The notes under the pieces are model-generated. The model had not been told where the DNA came from and ran no database searches. It was given only the letters and a program-made list of their open reading frames with translations. Below are positions 1-12,758 of a stretch of 64,000 nt of DNA, piece after piece. The translations under genes were made by a program, and so were the position numbers. Source of the stretch: Ariolimax columbianus (taxonomy: Eukaryota > Mollusca > Gastropoda > Stylommatophora > Arionidae); assembly GCA_036924085.1 (NCBI GenBank), contig JAVGWX010000007.1:72245948-72309947 (forward strand), in the 5' to 3' direction. The stretch's first letter is position 1, and each line of letters starts with the position of its first letter.

Positions 1-2094
1 TGTTTGATGAATTATTTTAGTCCTTAATGAGCTCATGAAGAATCTGTTTGGATGTTAGAACTGAAGAGTGATACTTACAATATGCGTTCAAACCCTATGT
101 GGCATTGAGGTTCAAGCAAAAAATAAAGGTCTTATCTTTCAGTAATAACTCCGTACCACTCAACTCGTATGCCCCCATCTCTCAGGGCCAAAAGTGGCTC
201 GACCGCTTGCTTCCATCCAGCAAGTAACATTGTAGTTATTTTACCGTATTGTCTTTGGTAGATTACTGTCAGTAAAGTTGGCCCCTTTGCTGGATATTTC
301 TTCAGGCTCGGCTAGCTATTTGAGCCTTCCAGATGAAGAGTACATTCTTCATAAGGTAGTGGAAGCTGATTATATATATCAACCTTCATAGATGCGAGTC
401 CAATGAATATTCCAAAGGCGTAATATAGTCCTTCGATGTTTTAAACTTCGACCATGTCGAAAACGTTATCTTCTCCAGGAATGTTAATTCTGCACTAAAA
501 ACACAATCCCACAAGCGAGAGTAAGAACTATTGTCTGTACATTATGCCCCCTTTTATCTGGTTAGATAGTACACACCTAGGAGATCATGACCCTGTTTGA
601 AATTAGCACTACATCTAGGTGTTGTTGTCTGCGTATGTAAGAGAGCATTTCTTTATGTTGCGTGAATTAATTTATGATCTCCACTCTAAGTTTTTATAGT
701 CGCGATTAACCAGTTCAGGACGTTTGCAATCGATTTTTTTTAAATGGGAACTAACATTTTAATATGTCATTTAAAGACGGTCTTTCATGCTAAAGCATGC
801 TTAAGTTTTTGTAAAACATAAATAAATAGCACATGTACTACTAACATTATGCAGGCCATGAGAAGTTTATAAACTATATAGGACGGCATCGCATATGCTC
901 GTTCAAAACGGTCATAGGTGAAATATATAATTGTAGATGACGAGAAGGCATTAACATGTATATTTTGACTCATATTTCTATACCAGCTTAAAATGTGTTT
1001 CATACTTAATTAATGCAATTCTGAGCATCGTCTGCAGTGTTAGGTGAAATGCACGTTCTTAGCATGAATGAGAGAATACGCAATTGTTATATAATGTATC
1101 GTAACAATAATGCGTGCACTTCAATCTTACATTCAGTTCTATACGTGGTATTACATATATTATATCAAATAATTCTTATTAACGGCTTTTTCCAGTGCAG
1201 GATGATCAATCTCGCCATCGATAGGTGTACCCTTTCGTCTAGACAATGTCGTCCTAGCACTTCACACTTTCGAGTTAAACGTAGAATTATTTTATCAGAC
1301 CATGAGGAAGGAAGGGAAGTGAATATGAGCACTAGAAGGGACATAACTAAAGATTAATGTTCACGGGTCACTCAGCGAACCTCATTTGGTCCAGGTATCA
1401 AGACCATCTGTTAATATCGGTCCACATTCTCGACCATCACTGTTTTCATCTCTCCTTCTTACCCTTCCACCACTGTCTGCTAAACACAAACTGAAGCTCA
1501 CAGTTATCCCCTCTTACACGTCCTCTGACCTTAAATGTTACCCTTTCCTCTAGCTAGTACGAATCCGTACTTATCACTAATGGTCCAGGATAAGATTGAC
1601 TACTTTCACAATCGTCTCTACCATGAGGTAGTTGTTACATGTGTCCTCCAGTGAGCACTCCTTGCGTCCTGTACAAATGATATCAATCCTTCCCATCAGT
1701 CTCCAACTGACCGTGTAAAACATGTCCTTACATAAACTGCTCCTCTGTCAGTGAGATCTGTATCCCGCCATTCTCTTTCCTTCCACACTTAATGTATTTC
1801 TAGATCCTGCACTAGTCGTCTCCAGACGTTATTAAATTATGCTGGTATTGTATGTCAGAAGGTACATAAACACTAGCTCTGAGCATCACCTGAGCATCAA
1901 GCCCAGCAACAACACCACATGCATGAAACTGTACAGGTTCTATTCTTTGCTTCCCGGGCATAGATTTACTTTACAATTACTTACTCTTTATTCTCTACTT
2001 CCGATGAGTTGATTACATATAATTTATGTTGTACTTTGTGAAAGGTAAAGGTCAGTCTCATGACAACAATCGTGTTTTAACCTTACCCAACTAA
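1..2094. other. No recognised gene
   Basis: AT-rich sequence with only short chance reading frames (for example 785-1003 minus and 1037-1357 plus). I see no protein motif, splice-supported exon, tRNA-like box or clear tandem repeat here. Confidence 0.5.
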
Positions 2095-2285
2095 TACGTC
2101 AGGCCGATATTTACAGCTGGGTCGACTGGAGGAGGGGTAGTACCAGGCACGAACCACGGTCTGGATTTTGTGGTTTTTCGTCCGTGAACTCGAACCGGAC
2201 ACACGCTGTAATCCCAGTCTAGTAAGCCAGTTCACTGTCAACTAGGCTACACGCTGCACTTTGTAATCAGTCACGGGCAGAGACA
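2095..2285 (-). repeat. tRNA-derived SINE-like element
   Basis: On the minus strand an A-box-like segment (complement of 2227-2252) is followed by a B-box-like GGTTCGAGTTC (complement of 2186-2196). This is the spacing of an internal RNA polymerase III promoter. The rest does not fold into an evident intact tRNA with a CCA-ready acceptor stem, so it reads as a SINE head and not a functional tRNA gene. The outer limits are estimates. Confidence 0.5.
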
Positions 2286-2984
2286 GGTACTTGTATTCTC
2301 AACTATTATTCTTGAGATTGACGAGTGAGTGGACGGAAGGTTGTAGTGACTCAATTGTGCAGAATGTCATTTCATGAGTTAAGCATGCCCCCTTATCCGC
2401 ATCTATTGGACTAAAATTGCTTTCGTAGAAAAACATTTGATCTGTCTCATTTTCATTTACACCAAAATGATAGGCACATTAATTCGCACAGATACCTACA
2501 GGTTTGAGGCCTCTATGTTTCCGAACATCCTAAATGACAGCTGTTCATTCTGGACATTTTTATAAACATAGAATTAAAGTTAAACACGACACCCACGATA
2601 ATTATAATTGTCTCAGATAATCACCTCAGATGTAATCTAGTTAAACAGTTTGTATCTATCAGCAAAGGGACCGGCCTTCCTGTCCAGTCTCAACATGCTC
2701 CATCTGTAAATTGGTACCTGACTTATAGACAAGACGGCTAGTAAGGGAACGGATTACTCCACTAGCAAAAAAACTAAGATCCAGTAAAATGTATTTACTA
2801 TTTTAACGCCATGGCAATGTCAGCTATGAGACAATCTTTTTTATTTTAGAGGAAATAGACAAAACGTAGAATAAAAACTTTTGAGAGCATATGACACATA
2901 TTTCTTCTTTTTCGTTCGTTCTCAAACTTCCACCATCAAGCGCTGAAAAGAGTTTTGCTAGTAGCAGGATGTTGTCCGTAGGAC
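2286..2984. other. No recognised gene
   Basis: Nothing identifiable in either strand; AT-rich non-coding sequence. Confidence 0.45.
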
Positions 2985-3235
2985 GAATACATTGTGTTGT
3001 ATATTAAATTTAATTACTTGACATTTGTTCATGCTTCCTTCTCGTTAATCAGAATAGTCGTTGATCTACTCCCATGCTGTTCCTTCAAGCTGTCCAATAT
3101 TTTTTTTCTTTGCCTTCCTCTGTTTCTCTTGTCGTCGATTCTGCAGGTTGTCAACATGTGTTCCAACCTCCTCTTATCATGCAATGCCCGAAAAAGAATG
3201 ACTGCCTTCTCCTGTTGTTTGCATTAGCTGTCTTT
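2985..3235 (-). pseudogene. RTE/Jockey-like LINE C-terminal relic
   Basis: The minus strand encodes, across small frame changes, a stretch with HDKRRLEHMLTTC followed by KRNRGRQRKKILDSLKE. This resembles the basic tail (EHLVTTGKI..KRSRGRQR..LDSL) found after the reverse transcriptase domain of RTE/Jockey-like LINEs. No RT catalytic motif remains. It is a short relic and the family call is tentative. Confidence 0.45.
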
Positions 3236-3239
3236 CTTG

Positions 3240-4113
3240 TCTATGCCTAATTAAGAACCACGTTATTTACTATATTTGCTGTCTACGGAATTTTCAAGTC
3301 TTCTGTAAAACCACATTTCCGCTGACATATATTATACAGACAGTATTTAAAAAATAATTTATCATGTACAGTATTTTTTTTTAAAGTTATTTATCATATA
3401 GATTATTTTTTTTAAAATATATATTATACACAGTATTAACAAATGATCTATTTTTGTTTACCCCATCTACGTTCCAATATTAAGTTGCACTGACGTATTA
3501 CTTTAAAAACTTGCGCACATTACTTAATTCGGGAGAGGTAATGGAACTATAAGAAAAGAAATGGCAGAAAGAAAGTAGGAGTTGACATTAGAACAATGTA
3601 CATAAATGCATGACTACATTATCAGGAACAATAGTCAGCCAGCTGGTTAAGCACCTGTCAAGGAAGAACACCCCAAATGAGATCTAGACAGGGAGCACCT
3701 GCCGGCAGAAGAAGAAGTTATTAAAAGATGGACATAATAATGCCACCAGTTATTAGATAACATACATACTATAACATGGAAACGCTAGAGCGATATTACT
3801 AAAAGACCCACAAGAAGAAGACGATATCTTCACCATCCTACGTGAATAGGTAGAGGTGGCGGTCAATGAAGAAACTGAATGTAAGAATCAGGTGGCAGGC
3901 GGAGAAAATAATTGCAATTGCAATAAAAAGGAGCATATCAAATATCAGTATCCTAACACTCGCTGAAACAAGATAAACGGAAACGCAGGTAGAGAACACG
4001 GAGTATAAGTCATGTCATAAGAGGGAAATGAGAATTGCGCTGCGGTTGTACTAGACCCTGTAAAAACACTAAACCTCAAGAAACTTCCATACAGTAGCTG
4101 TGCAGCTCTGGGC
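3240..4113. other. No recognised gene; T-rich tracts
   Basis: T/A-rich runs at about 3340-3440, then unremarkable sequence. A few GAAGAAG triplets occur near 3708 and 3812, but no LINE coding sequence accompanies them. Confidence 0.4.
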
Positions 4114-4386
4114 CTTCTCTCTCTTCCCACCTCACTCTGTTTCATTTGACTCTGTCCTACAGTCACAATATTGCACAACCTTCACACGCGCCCTCAGGGT
4201 GAGACCTTTCCATTGCACTTTGGTTGGGCTGGCTTCTGAGAGCGCACAAACGTAGCATATGTACATACAGATACACACATACATCCAAACACTGGTTTAT
4301 TATGCGTCGTAATATCGCCCACATTGACTACGATCTTGGGTGGAATAGGAGCGCCTCCTCCAGTAGAAACTAGTGAGGCAAACACG
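4114..4386 (+). repeat. Interspersed repeat R1, copy 1
   Basis: About 270 bp that recurs in the same orientation at 23940-24212. Shared blocks include the CACCTCACTCTGTT region, the TTTGGTTGGGCT block and the terminal CAGTAGAAACTAGTGAGGCA. Both copies carry, on the complementary strand, a short reading frame beginning MFASLVSTGGGAP, but they diverge by substitutions and indels and no protein family is recognised. Probably a SINE-class or MITE-class repeat. Confidence 0.65.
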
Positions 4387-4515
4387 TAAAATAAAAACTA
4401 AAAAAAAACTTCCATTGATACGGGCAGGTAAGCATTTCATTACTTGCCGTGTATATGTTGAAGATATATACTGCACATGTTGCTTATAAGATGTCTAGGT
4501 GCGTACATTTGTGTT

Positions 4516-4800
4516 TTTATATATATATATATATATAACTTGACATACACTGCATTCGTTTTCTCAGGTGATTGCTCCTCCACGTACGGAAAGTAATAGC
4601 AACCTGCCATTCTGCACACTTGCAAAGAAACGTATAACAACCTAACAGCTGGAGTTTGTAAGAAGCGACGAACTGTAAAGAACATGCTACTTACTGTCCT
4701 AAAGATATATGTGTGTGTGTGTGTTTATTTGTGTGTGTTTATTTGTTGTGTGTGTTTGTGTGTGTGTGTGTGTGTGTTTGTGTGTGTATGTATATATATA
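4516..4800. repeat. AT and GT microsatellites
   Basis: Simple (TA)n at about 4517-4537, then an interrupted (GT)n tract from about 4709 to 4790 ending in TATATA. The short reading frames through it are low-complexity translation of the repeat. Confidence 0.85.
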
Positions 4801-4944
4801 TATTCATACATTTCTTTAGATTACTTCTTGGTAGTAGTTGTATCCAACATTGTTTACCCAGTGTGAAAACAGTGGTGAGACAGAGATGACTGTTCTTACC
4901 TTTCGTGTTCTTGTTGGATATTGATTGAATAATGAAGAAATCAA

Positions 4945-5770
4945 TCGAAGGCAAACGAACTGGTATTCAGTTAACACTATTGTCACAATTAGAAGACCTG
5001 GACTACCCAGATGATCTAGTATTTTTGTCACACAGTCATAGTCAAATGCAAAAGAAACTTGTTAGGGACCAAACGGACTGAATATCAACATGAAGAAAAC
5101 CAGGGTCCTTAAACTCAACACTAACAGCAAAGAACCAATCATGCTGGAGGGACAGCGGTTGAAGAAAGTGGATACCTTCACCTATTTAGGTAGCAACAGA
5201 CACATCAGGAGGTACAGGCGTAGATGTGAGGATCAGAATTGGAAAGGCCAGAGGGGCATTCCATACACTTAAAACTATATGGAGATCCAGAGAGATCAAA
5301 ATTCACACCAAAATTAGAATATTCAACGCCAGTGTCAAGTGCTGTATATGGCGGAGACCTTGGAGAACAGCCAAGGTCATACAACAAAGACTCCAGTCCT
5401 TCGTTAGCAGACGCCTATGAACGATAATGGGCATAACGTGGCAGGACATGGTGAAGAATGAAGAATTGTGGGAAAGGAGCCAGCAACAGCCATTGGAACA
5501 ACACATTAAGTGAAGTAAAGAGGGCTTGATAGGACATACGCTGCGGAAGGCACAGTCTAACATAGCCACACAGGCTCTTACATGGAATCATCAGGGGAAC
5601 GTAGCGAGAGGTAGACGCAAAAATACATGGAGTGTTAAATATGAGAAGAAACGAAAAAAATTAATGACACCTGGAGAGAGGCAGAAAAAGCAGCCAGAAC
5701 AGTGCAAGCTGGTGAGATGTTGTCGATGGCCTGTGCACCAAAAGGAGCGACGAGCTTTGATTGATTGATA
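4945..5770 (+). pseudogene. LINE-D (RTE/CR1-like) reverse transcriptase relic, 3' part
   Basis: Decayed plus-strand ORF2. From 4945 the translation resembles the RT palm (QLEDLDYPDDLVFLSHSH; the usual FADD box has become YPDD). It continues through MKKTRVLKLN, LKKVDTFTYLGS, RIGKARGAFHTLKTIW and KIRIFNASVK, and ends in [19 protein letters not shown] with a basic RGRRKNTW tail. Several frameshifts and stops separate these blocks, so it cannot make a working enzyme. The same family occurs on the minus strand at 56.6-57.0 kb. Endonuclease and 5' RT are missing. Confidence 0.75.
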
Positions 5771-5773
5771 CAT

Positions 5774-6470
5774 GTGTTTGTATGTATATATATATTTCTA
5801 CTTCTGGTTAGACAACCTCTTCGCAGTAGTTTTACCCAACAACGTGTACGCTGTTGCAATTACATATATACACATATTGATGGCAAAGAGAGATTTCAAA
5901 TCTTAATATATATTTAAAAAACGGGTTCCAAATCTTTCTTTTATGCTCCATGTGTCACCTTCTTAATGTGGTTTACATGGAGCAAGGTATCTCGCTCGTA
6001 TTTATCCCGTTCTATTCTGACAGATGAAGGTCTAAACTAAAGGTGTCTTCACATTTGTACTAACCATTTTTCTAAATATCCTGGAACCCCTATTAACTGC
6101 TCATCGTTTGATTGGACACAGCAGAGGTCTTCAACCTTTTAGATCTAAAGACAAATTTCCCATACACAGATTGAATAAAGACTAGTGGATACCTATTGTT
6201 TTCATAATGCAGATATACATAAGAACAGAAATGGGGGATACGGAAACGGTTCGATCGTGAATATGCGTCAATCGAGCCCTGTACAAAAAAACCAACACAG
6301 TGAAATCAGTTACACCAATATCAGCATCAAATGCACAACACATCGTGAAGAAAAATGTCCTATAAATATGTCTATGGGCATTTCCTTCGTTAACATCGTT
6401 TGGTAGGTTCAGAATTATTTTGCCCATAGAGCAGTTTCTGTTGAACGCTTTCAGCTTGACGGAGGTTGCA
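5774..6470. other. No recognised gene
   Basis: AT-rich sequence. Two overlapping antiparallel reading frames at 6182-6427 show no motif and are probably chance. Confidence 0.45.
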
Positions 6471-6712
6471 TAGTAAAGTAACCCATAGCATTACTGCCGT
6501 AGGTGCGTAAGGTGTTAGCGATCTCACATTTCAAAGGCTCGGCTATATGAGGGCGGTAGTCATCTCCTCTCCCATTTAAGGCTGGATCGATCCGGGAGCC
6601 ATTGCGGTCTGAAAAAAACATTACCGCCTCAACTGGGGAATGAACCCAGGACCACTCAGATGGTAAGCCAGCGCGCTAACCACTGCGCTTCGCCTTAAAC
6701 GTGCATGTCGAT
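6471..6712 (-). repeat. tRNA-derived SINE-like element
   Basis: The minus strand shows an A-box-like TGGTTAGCGCGCTGG (complement around 6665-6685) and a B-box GGGTTCATTCCC (complement of 6636-6647). A non-tRNA body containing CCGCCCTCATATAGCCGAGC extends to about 6540. This is the organisation of a tRNA-headed SINE. Exact ends are estimates. Confidence 0.6.
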
Positions 6713-6917
6713 TGATTAAAAAAAGAAAACAGTGAGCAATGAAAAAAAGAAGACGACACGCGTGAAAAAAACGCAAAGAAGAAATATGAATTTTACAATT
6801 TAGCTTCCTCAAGATGCATGAATAAAGTGTGAAATAAAGCTCCATTTACGTTACGGTCAATTAATACGGGAAATGCCATGGTTAGATGTATTTGTAGTGG
6901 TTTGAGTGTAGCTCAGC

Positions 6918-6975
6918 TGGGGGTGGGGTGGGATGGAAGGACGGGGGGGTTTGGTTGGAAGGGGATGGGGGAGGC
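6918..6975 (+). repeat. G-rich tract
   Basis: Several runs of three to seven G separated by short loops on the plus strand, a pattern compatible with G-quadruplex formation. No neighbouring gene gives it a role. Confidence 0.55.
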
Positions 6976-7689
6976 GTTAAGTAGCGCTGAAGGAAATGCT
7001 TAATAGCTGGCTCATTTGGTTGATTCTGGCCCAGTTGGTTGATTGATGTCTGTATGGATTTCTGGTAAAGTTCACTGTTCAAGCTACACGTACATAAAGA
7101 TTGCTTCCCAAGAAATCAAAACAGTGTAAACAAACTGTTTTCTTTGATTCTTTAGTACATTAGTTTTTCTGTTTTTCGTTCTTTGGCGTACGTTCTGAAA
7201 AGAACGTTTGTCAGGCTGTGTTTTAGTTTTAGTTTAAAATGAGGCTGCTATATCTGCGTCTTTCGGCCGACAGAATCCAATTTGAGTACGACATTTTTGG
7301 GACTTGGGTTGCCCTCGATCTTCGTTCCCTATTCTCTTAGCCAGGTTGTAGTTTGTTTCAATGGTCACCTCTTGATCGTAGAATAGAGTCTTAGTTTTGT
7401 ATCACTTTACCCTGATGCAAGCATCTATCTATGAATCGATAACTGCTGTCAGTCAATTCCATGTTGCAACTTCGGCCCCAGTGTATCAGTGAGAAGTCCG
7501 TTGATAACCAATGCGTTAGAATATATGTCGCATAGTTTGAGACACCCTATTGGGTTTGTTGGTTTTTGTTTTTATCATCAGGGCAGATTTGAAAATATGT
7601 GATGAACAACTGGCAAGACACACAACCTATATTTATCGATCCTCTAAATAGAATATGTTTGAGGGGAATGTCGAAATGATGGCTAATTT
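6976..7689. other. No recognised gene
   Basis: No motif seen in either strand apart from ordinary AT-rich sequence. Confidence 0.4.
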
Positions 7690-9440
7690 TGTCAGTGTGT
7701 GTTTCATTGCATAATTACTTTTCTTATTTGATGAATCATTGTCTACCTCGGGATGAAGAGGTTTGCCAGAGAGAACGACATACTGCTCTTACGGGAATCT
7801 TTCTCGTGGCAAGGTCCTTGGTTCATCGGAGACTTTCGAATGTTGTCCTCCCAGCGAACCATCAGACGTTCTGGAGGTCTGTATTCTTGGCTTTTGGCTT
7901 TCCATGCCTTTGTTGGCAGTCAGTCCTCTCCCATTCTGCAGACATGGCTAAACCACCCAAACTGAAACTGTTCCTCAGGGCAATTATCAACATTAAGTCC
8001 ATGCCGGCTGGCGTAGGTGATCGTGGACATTCAAAACTTACTGTCTCTGGTGATGTCCTGAAGTTGACGCTCTCCCATGCCACGTACTCAGACCGTCCAG
8101 TGTTGTATGTCTCTGTCAACCTCTGTCTCTCTTTTCTCGGAATGTTGCCTGTTGTAAGAACGTTTTCCATACCTTCAGTGCGCATGACATCCTTTAAATG
8201 GATAAACAGTGCCATCCTACCCGGTAATGGGGTGTATTCCTTCAGCTGCATCTCCAATCTGATATCCGACCAGGACACAAGGCATATTCCTTCAGCTGCA
8301 TCTCGAACGTCATTACTCAGGAGCAAAGCAAAGAACAAATCAAAAAGGGATGGAACTAACATGCAACTATGGTTATCACCATTACTTATGTCAAAAGTGT
8401 GTCATGTATTGTCGGCGTACTGGACTGCTCCCTTCATGTCTTCATAGAATGACTTTATTATTTATAGCATTTAGTGAGAGACATCCTATTTTTTGTTTGT
8501 TGACTAGACAAAAAAAAAAACCATCGCTGCTGACCAAGTCAAATATATCTGCAAGATCGATAAAGGTCATATAGAGTGGTTTACTGTATGTTCTATCGAC
8601 ATTTCCTGAAGTTGGCGGATGGTAAACGTCTATTGATCTACGACGTTTAAATCCACATTGTCCCTCTAGGTATATGCGCTTTTCCAACTTGTATATAGCC
8701 GTGGTATAATAACCATGGCGAAGTTTTTAACTTAAGTGACAGTTGATTCCTACCAACATTGGAGTTGTAATATATGCAGTTTAGTGTGTCTCTCGATCAA
8801 GTCAGAAATGATTCACTACCATATGCCCTGCCTAGAGCCAAATTGTTAATGACCTTGCTGAGTTCTTCTGAGTTCCTCCACAATTGATTGGGAGGCAAAT
8901 GACTTCGTTAGCTAGAGATACAAGTGTGTTTTTGAATGATGTGCGACCCATCTCTCCATTTGCTCCTGCTTATCGGTTAGTTTCTCGCCGCTAATGTTTT
9001 TGCGTAGAGCGTTTGGTCAGAAGGCTTTCTTTATGCAATCATATATTCGTCTCGTGTTACCAGTTTGCCCTGCGACTTGGTTAATCACTCTAAGCTGGAG
9101 CCAGTACTATTTGCACAAGGCCCAGCAACCTATTTGACTTTATTTCTCAGTGATCTTGTATTTGGTTAGCGCTGATATTGAATTAGGCAGCCTGATTAGC
9201 CTCTATGAAATAAGCCACCACATCAGATGATGATTCAAACCAGTAGTACGGTTTCGCTGTCTTCCTTCACAAATGACATAGCACAACACTCTAAATAAAA
9301 TTACATAAATGGTCCCAGTTTTCCCTGGCTGCGTTTCTGTTCTGTGAAATGTTGGTTGCTTCCTCGAAAATCTTGGCGAAATATATTTATCGCAGTGTCT
9401 GTCATCTTACTGATGTATGTTTGTTGATGTGGTTTCCTAT
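7690..9440 (-). pseudogene. LINE-C (RTE/CR1-like) ORF2 relic
   Basis: Reading the minus strand from 9440 downward, broken frames give a linker region (YYWFESSSDVVAYFIEANQAA), then IKKAF and EKLTDKQEQMERWVAHH as in RTE-type linkers. Next come the RT blocks EGQCGFKRRRSIDV and KPLYMTFIDLADIFDLVSSDG (normally FIDLTKAFD), then SLFDLFFALLL. Near 7740-7960 is a C-terminal block, FSHVCRMGEDSLPTKAWKA. Many stops and frameshifts make it non-functional. The 252-codon plus-strand frame at 7689-8447 and the 166-codon minus-strand frame at 7862-8362 are by-products of this relic. The centre (about 7960-8300) matches the family less well and may be rearranged. Confidence 0.65.
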
Positions 9441-10309
9441 TTGTCTGGAGTGATGGGACCATCGTGGTTGCGCCCTGATTTTACAGCATACCATAGTGTG
9501 GCCTGTGTCACAGTTTGCAGAGTGATAGGACGTGAGGGGTTTGCAGTTAAAATATTGGTAAACATCGTCGAACATGGCGGAAGTTGATTGGAACGACTAT
9601 TAACACTTCGCTTACATACAAGTGCACGCCCTATCACCCTTCGGATGATCTTTATGTGAGAGAGAGTGTCGCTAACGATTCATGGCCCTCATATCTTACC
9701 TGGTTTGGAGTTCACAAGATAAATGAAAGCCAAGATCGACTATTGGAGCTCACCATGAATGGTGTGACCAAATCTTACTTTCAGTCAGATAAAGTCCCAA
9801 AATAAAGTGGCTTGGAGACACGCTGTCCCCAGCTGTACTTGATCCCGTAAGAATTATGTTTCCCATATCCGTGCTGCCTGCTCGATTAAATCATATAAAC
9901 TGTTTTAAAACGGTATGCTGTTTTAAGAGGATTCAAACCGGCCCCGCAATTGCAAAAGACTGTCCTAAAAGAGGGTTTTACTTTTTTTAATTCTACGCAC
10001 ACTTGGTTATGGAATTAGTGAGAAAAAAAAATATATATATTTACGCTAACAGTTTATTGGTCACATCTTTTAAAAATCATGTTCGACAAAGAGGTATTGT
10101 GGTTATATAATTCAACAACACACCGTGAAATTCTGTTATTATCAATCAAAGACGAATGACGCAAATAATGTGTACACAACAATGAGAGGGATCTATGCTT
10201 TAATAAATCTGAATACTGTTAATCTGCTATAATGAGATGTAATGACATTAATGAGATAAGTGTCATCTATGTGACAAGCTCAATGTGAGCAGGTAGGGAA
10301 TATAGCAAA
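9441..10309. other. No recognised gene
   Basis: Includes a 73-codon plus-strand frame (9584-9805) with no recognisable domain. The rest is AT-rich. Confidence 0.4.
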
Positions 10310-10560
10310 GGAAAAGGCCGCCGTCCATCGAAGACGATGATGGCATAATTTATTTTGCTAGCGCTACTTTTTATCCTCACTCTCTCGTCTCGTGCCATTC
10401 AACCCCAGTGGCAAGTCACGGGCAAGACGACTAAGGGGAGACTACGAGATGCGGGGGACTCCGCATCAAGCACCCGTGAAAAAGACGGCGGAGTCCGGAG
10501 TCGAACCCACACCACCTGATCACGAGGCCGACGGCTTAACCACTTCGCCACGGAATCCCC
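10310..10560 (-). repeat. tRNA-derived SINE-like element
   Basis: The minus strand begins with GTGGCGAAGTGGTTAAGCCG (A-box) and continues to GTGGGTTCGACTCCGGACTC (B-box), closely resembling a type-II (Ser/Leu-like) tRNA head. A non-tRNA body reaches about 10310. The attached body and lack of an intact acceptor stem argue against a functional tRNA gene. Confidence 0.65.
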
Positions 10561-10864
10561 AGAGATAATAGTGGTAACGATTTGTCTGTGCATATACATG
10601 TCAGTTTCACTAAACACTGTTATAGGCTGAGCGATCTGGATTCGGTCCACAGATGATACATATGTTTTAATCTGATGGCACAAAAAAAAAGAACCTTGGG
10701 ATCGACCCAGTTTCAACAACTGAGTAAAAGAACAATTTGGGAAGTACAGGCAGCAGGCGTGAAGCTCAGCACGTCATTGCTAGTGTACGGCTTATGTGGA
10801 TAATTTTATCCTGACACTATATTCACAATATGTCACACCGGTGTGTAAACTGGATCTTTGCTTT

Positions 10865-11190
10865 ACTTGAACACATTCCAGCTACACGGTCTACCACAAT
10901 ACACATCATTGACCACGTGTTAAATGTGACTTAATTAAGTACGCAAACCATTCCAATACATACTATTCACATTATGCTGAAAGTGACTTAACTACACGAC
11001 CCACCACAATACACACCATTCACCACATACTGTAAGTGACTCAGCAACACGACCTACCACAATACATACCATTCACCACAAACTGTAAGTGACTCAGCAA
11101 CACGACCCACCACAATACACACCATTCACAACATACTGTAAGTGACTCAGGAACACGACCCACCACAATACACACCATTTAACATGTACT
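10865..11190. repeat. 53-bp minisatellite, about six units
   Basis: Imperfect tandem repeats with the recurring core CACGACCCACCACAATACAC, each followed by ACCATTCACCACATACTGTA-like sequence and AAGTGACT. The better conserved units (10985-11170) are 53 bp apart; flanking units are more diverged. Confidence 0.8.
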
Positions 11191-12385
11191 GTGACTAAGT
11201 GTTCATGAAAGGCGAGTACGAAAATTTAAAAAACAGCACGCTGAAAGGTAGAAAATGATGCTCAGTGTCAGCAGAGTCTCATTGGCGGAACTCAAAAACA
11301 GTTCAGAACAGAATATAATGAAGTGTATGTTTTGCAACCTTTTTTGTTCCAAAGGAAACTGTATGGAAAAATTACTATGATTAAAATATTATGTGAGCAA
11401 GTCTAGGCCAGGTAATGCATTTTTTCTACTTTGCCACATAACCCTATCTAGAGGTTAACCATGTTATATTCAAGTACATGAACTTAATTTGATATTTTAA
11501 TCATTTGTATTAGATCCTTCTACACAGCTTGTGATGACGTCGTTCAAGTTATTTTCATCTAATACCTGCTTTCTTATTGTCCAAATACTTCAGGAGAGCT
11601 AATAATACCTCCTCGTCAAGATGTGGTTAATGGCAGAAGTTATTTTATTAATAAGTATACAAAACTCCGTCAAGGTCGTTCCAAGTCCAGGTGGGAACGG
11701 CAGAGGATTGGCCGTGCGGTCAAATTTCCCACCCCATAAAAACCATCCTGCTACAAAAGCATCAACCAACACTGCCGTTTATATCAGAGGTGAGCAAACA
11801 ATGGCCAGCGGTACTGTTTCAACCCGCATACCGCATGTGTCAATTTGTTCGGGCCCTCTCACTATTTAAAAAGTTTGTTATTGATTTCATTAACAAAATT
11901 GACAAATTATGCGCATAGTCAGTGCTCGTTTTTGGACAAGTGAACAAATGAAAAAGCTCGTATAAAATGTTATAGGCGCAAACGCATACGCTTATGTTTA
12001 CAGCAGAAGTAAACTTTTGTACTGGGTGTAACTGACGTTTAGAATAGATCGTATATAGTCGGAAGACATCGTCCGTACAATCAGTTGATGTGTAAGATTG
12101 TTGTCACATGCGACCCACTGAGACTTTATTGATGTTCATGTGGTTTAGATCATAACAAATAATTATTATTATCCAGTTCTAAAGTACTGAGCAGACCTAG
12201 AAACAATGTCGCCCTTAAAGGAAAGTATTCCGAGCAGACCACGTGACATGCCGGTAGTGATGCTGACTGTAGGACAGTTCGTAATGAATGTCAATGATAA
12301 CATAACTACATATGAATCAGTTTGAGTTGGAAAGTAGTACAATAAACACCACTAACAATAATATACGTTGTTACCAAAAGACTGT
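11191..12385. other. No recognised gene
   Basis: Short overlapping plus-strand frames at 11621-11918 carry no recognisable motif. Nothing else is supported. Confidence 0.4.
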
Positions 12386-12549
12386 GGGGAGGAAGACTAA
12401 CGTCTGGTCTGGCAAAATATGCCAATCAGACATGTTAGTCAGGGTCTAGCAAATATTTTTGCCAAAACCCTCACCTCGGCTTCCTAGTGCCCTTCACTGG
12501 AAACGGGCTATCTTCATGGCAGCTTGGCTAACGAGGTGAGGGATCGGAG
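12386..12549 (+). repeat. Interspersed repeat R2, copy 1
   Basis: Roughly 165 bp alignable by eye with 19911-20070. Shared landmarks are GGAGAGAAGACTAA/GGGAGGAAGACTAA, ATGTTAGTCAGG, a cytosine-rich CCCTCACCTC-like block and a downstream ATCTTCATGGCAG-like segment. The two copies are strongly diverged. No coding content. Confidence 0.45.
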
Positions 12550-12568
12550 ATACCCCTGTAGTGATGGA

Positions 12569-12758
12569 CTATAATTACCTTATGTTATGTAGCTTCTGGT
12601 AGTCTGCTATAGATACTCCAGGTTGTGTAGCCTCTGGTATTGTGCTATAATTACCTTATAGTATCTAGCCTCTAGTAGTCTGATATAGTTATCTCAGGTT
12701 GTATAGCACCTGATATTCTTCTATAGTTACCTCAGGTTGTGTAGCCTCTGCATTTCCA
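12569..12758. repeat. 38-bp minisatellite derived from an RTE coding motif
   Basis: Five imperfect 38-bp units, each containing the complement of CAGAGGCTACACAACCTGAG. On the minus strand this codes for the QRLHNLR segment of the adjacent RTE reverse transcriptase relic, whose own copy of the motif is the unit nearest 12740. A period of 38 is not a multiple of three, so the array cannot be a continuous protein repeat. Alternate units share variants, suggesting a two-unit higher-order step. Confidence 0.7.

Noticed and set aside
7689..8447. 252-codon plus-strand ORF
   Set aside because: It is antisense to LINE-C relic sequence and has no recognisable domain.
10440..10560. Functional tRNA gene
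   Set aside because: The A- and B-boxes are good, but the sequence continues into a non-tRNA body and no intact acceptor stem is seen; a SINE is the better reading.
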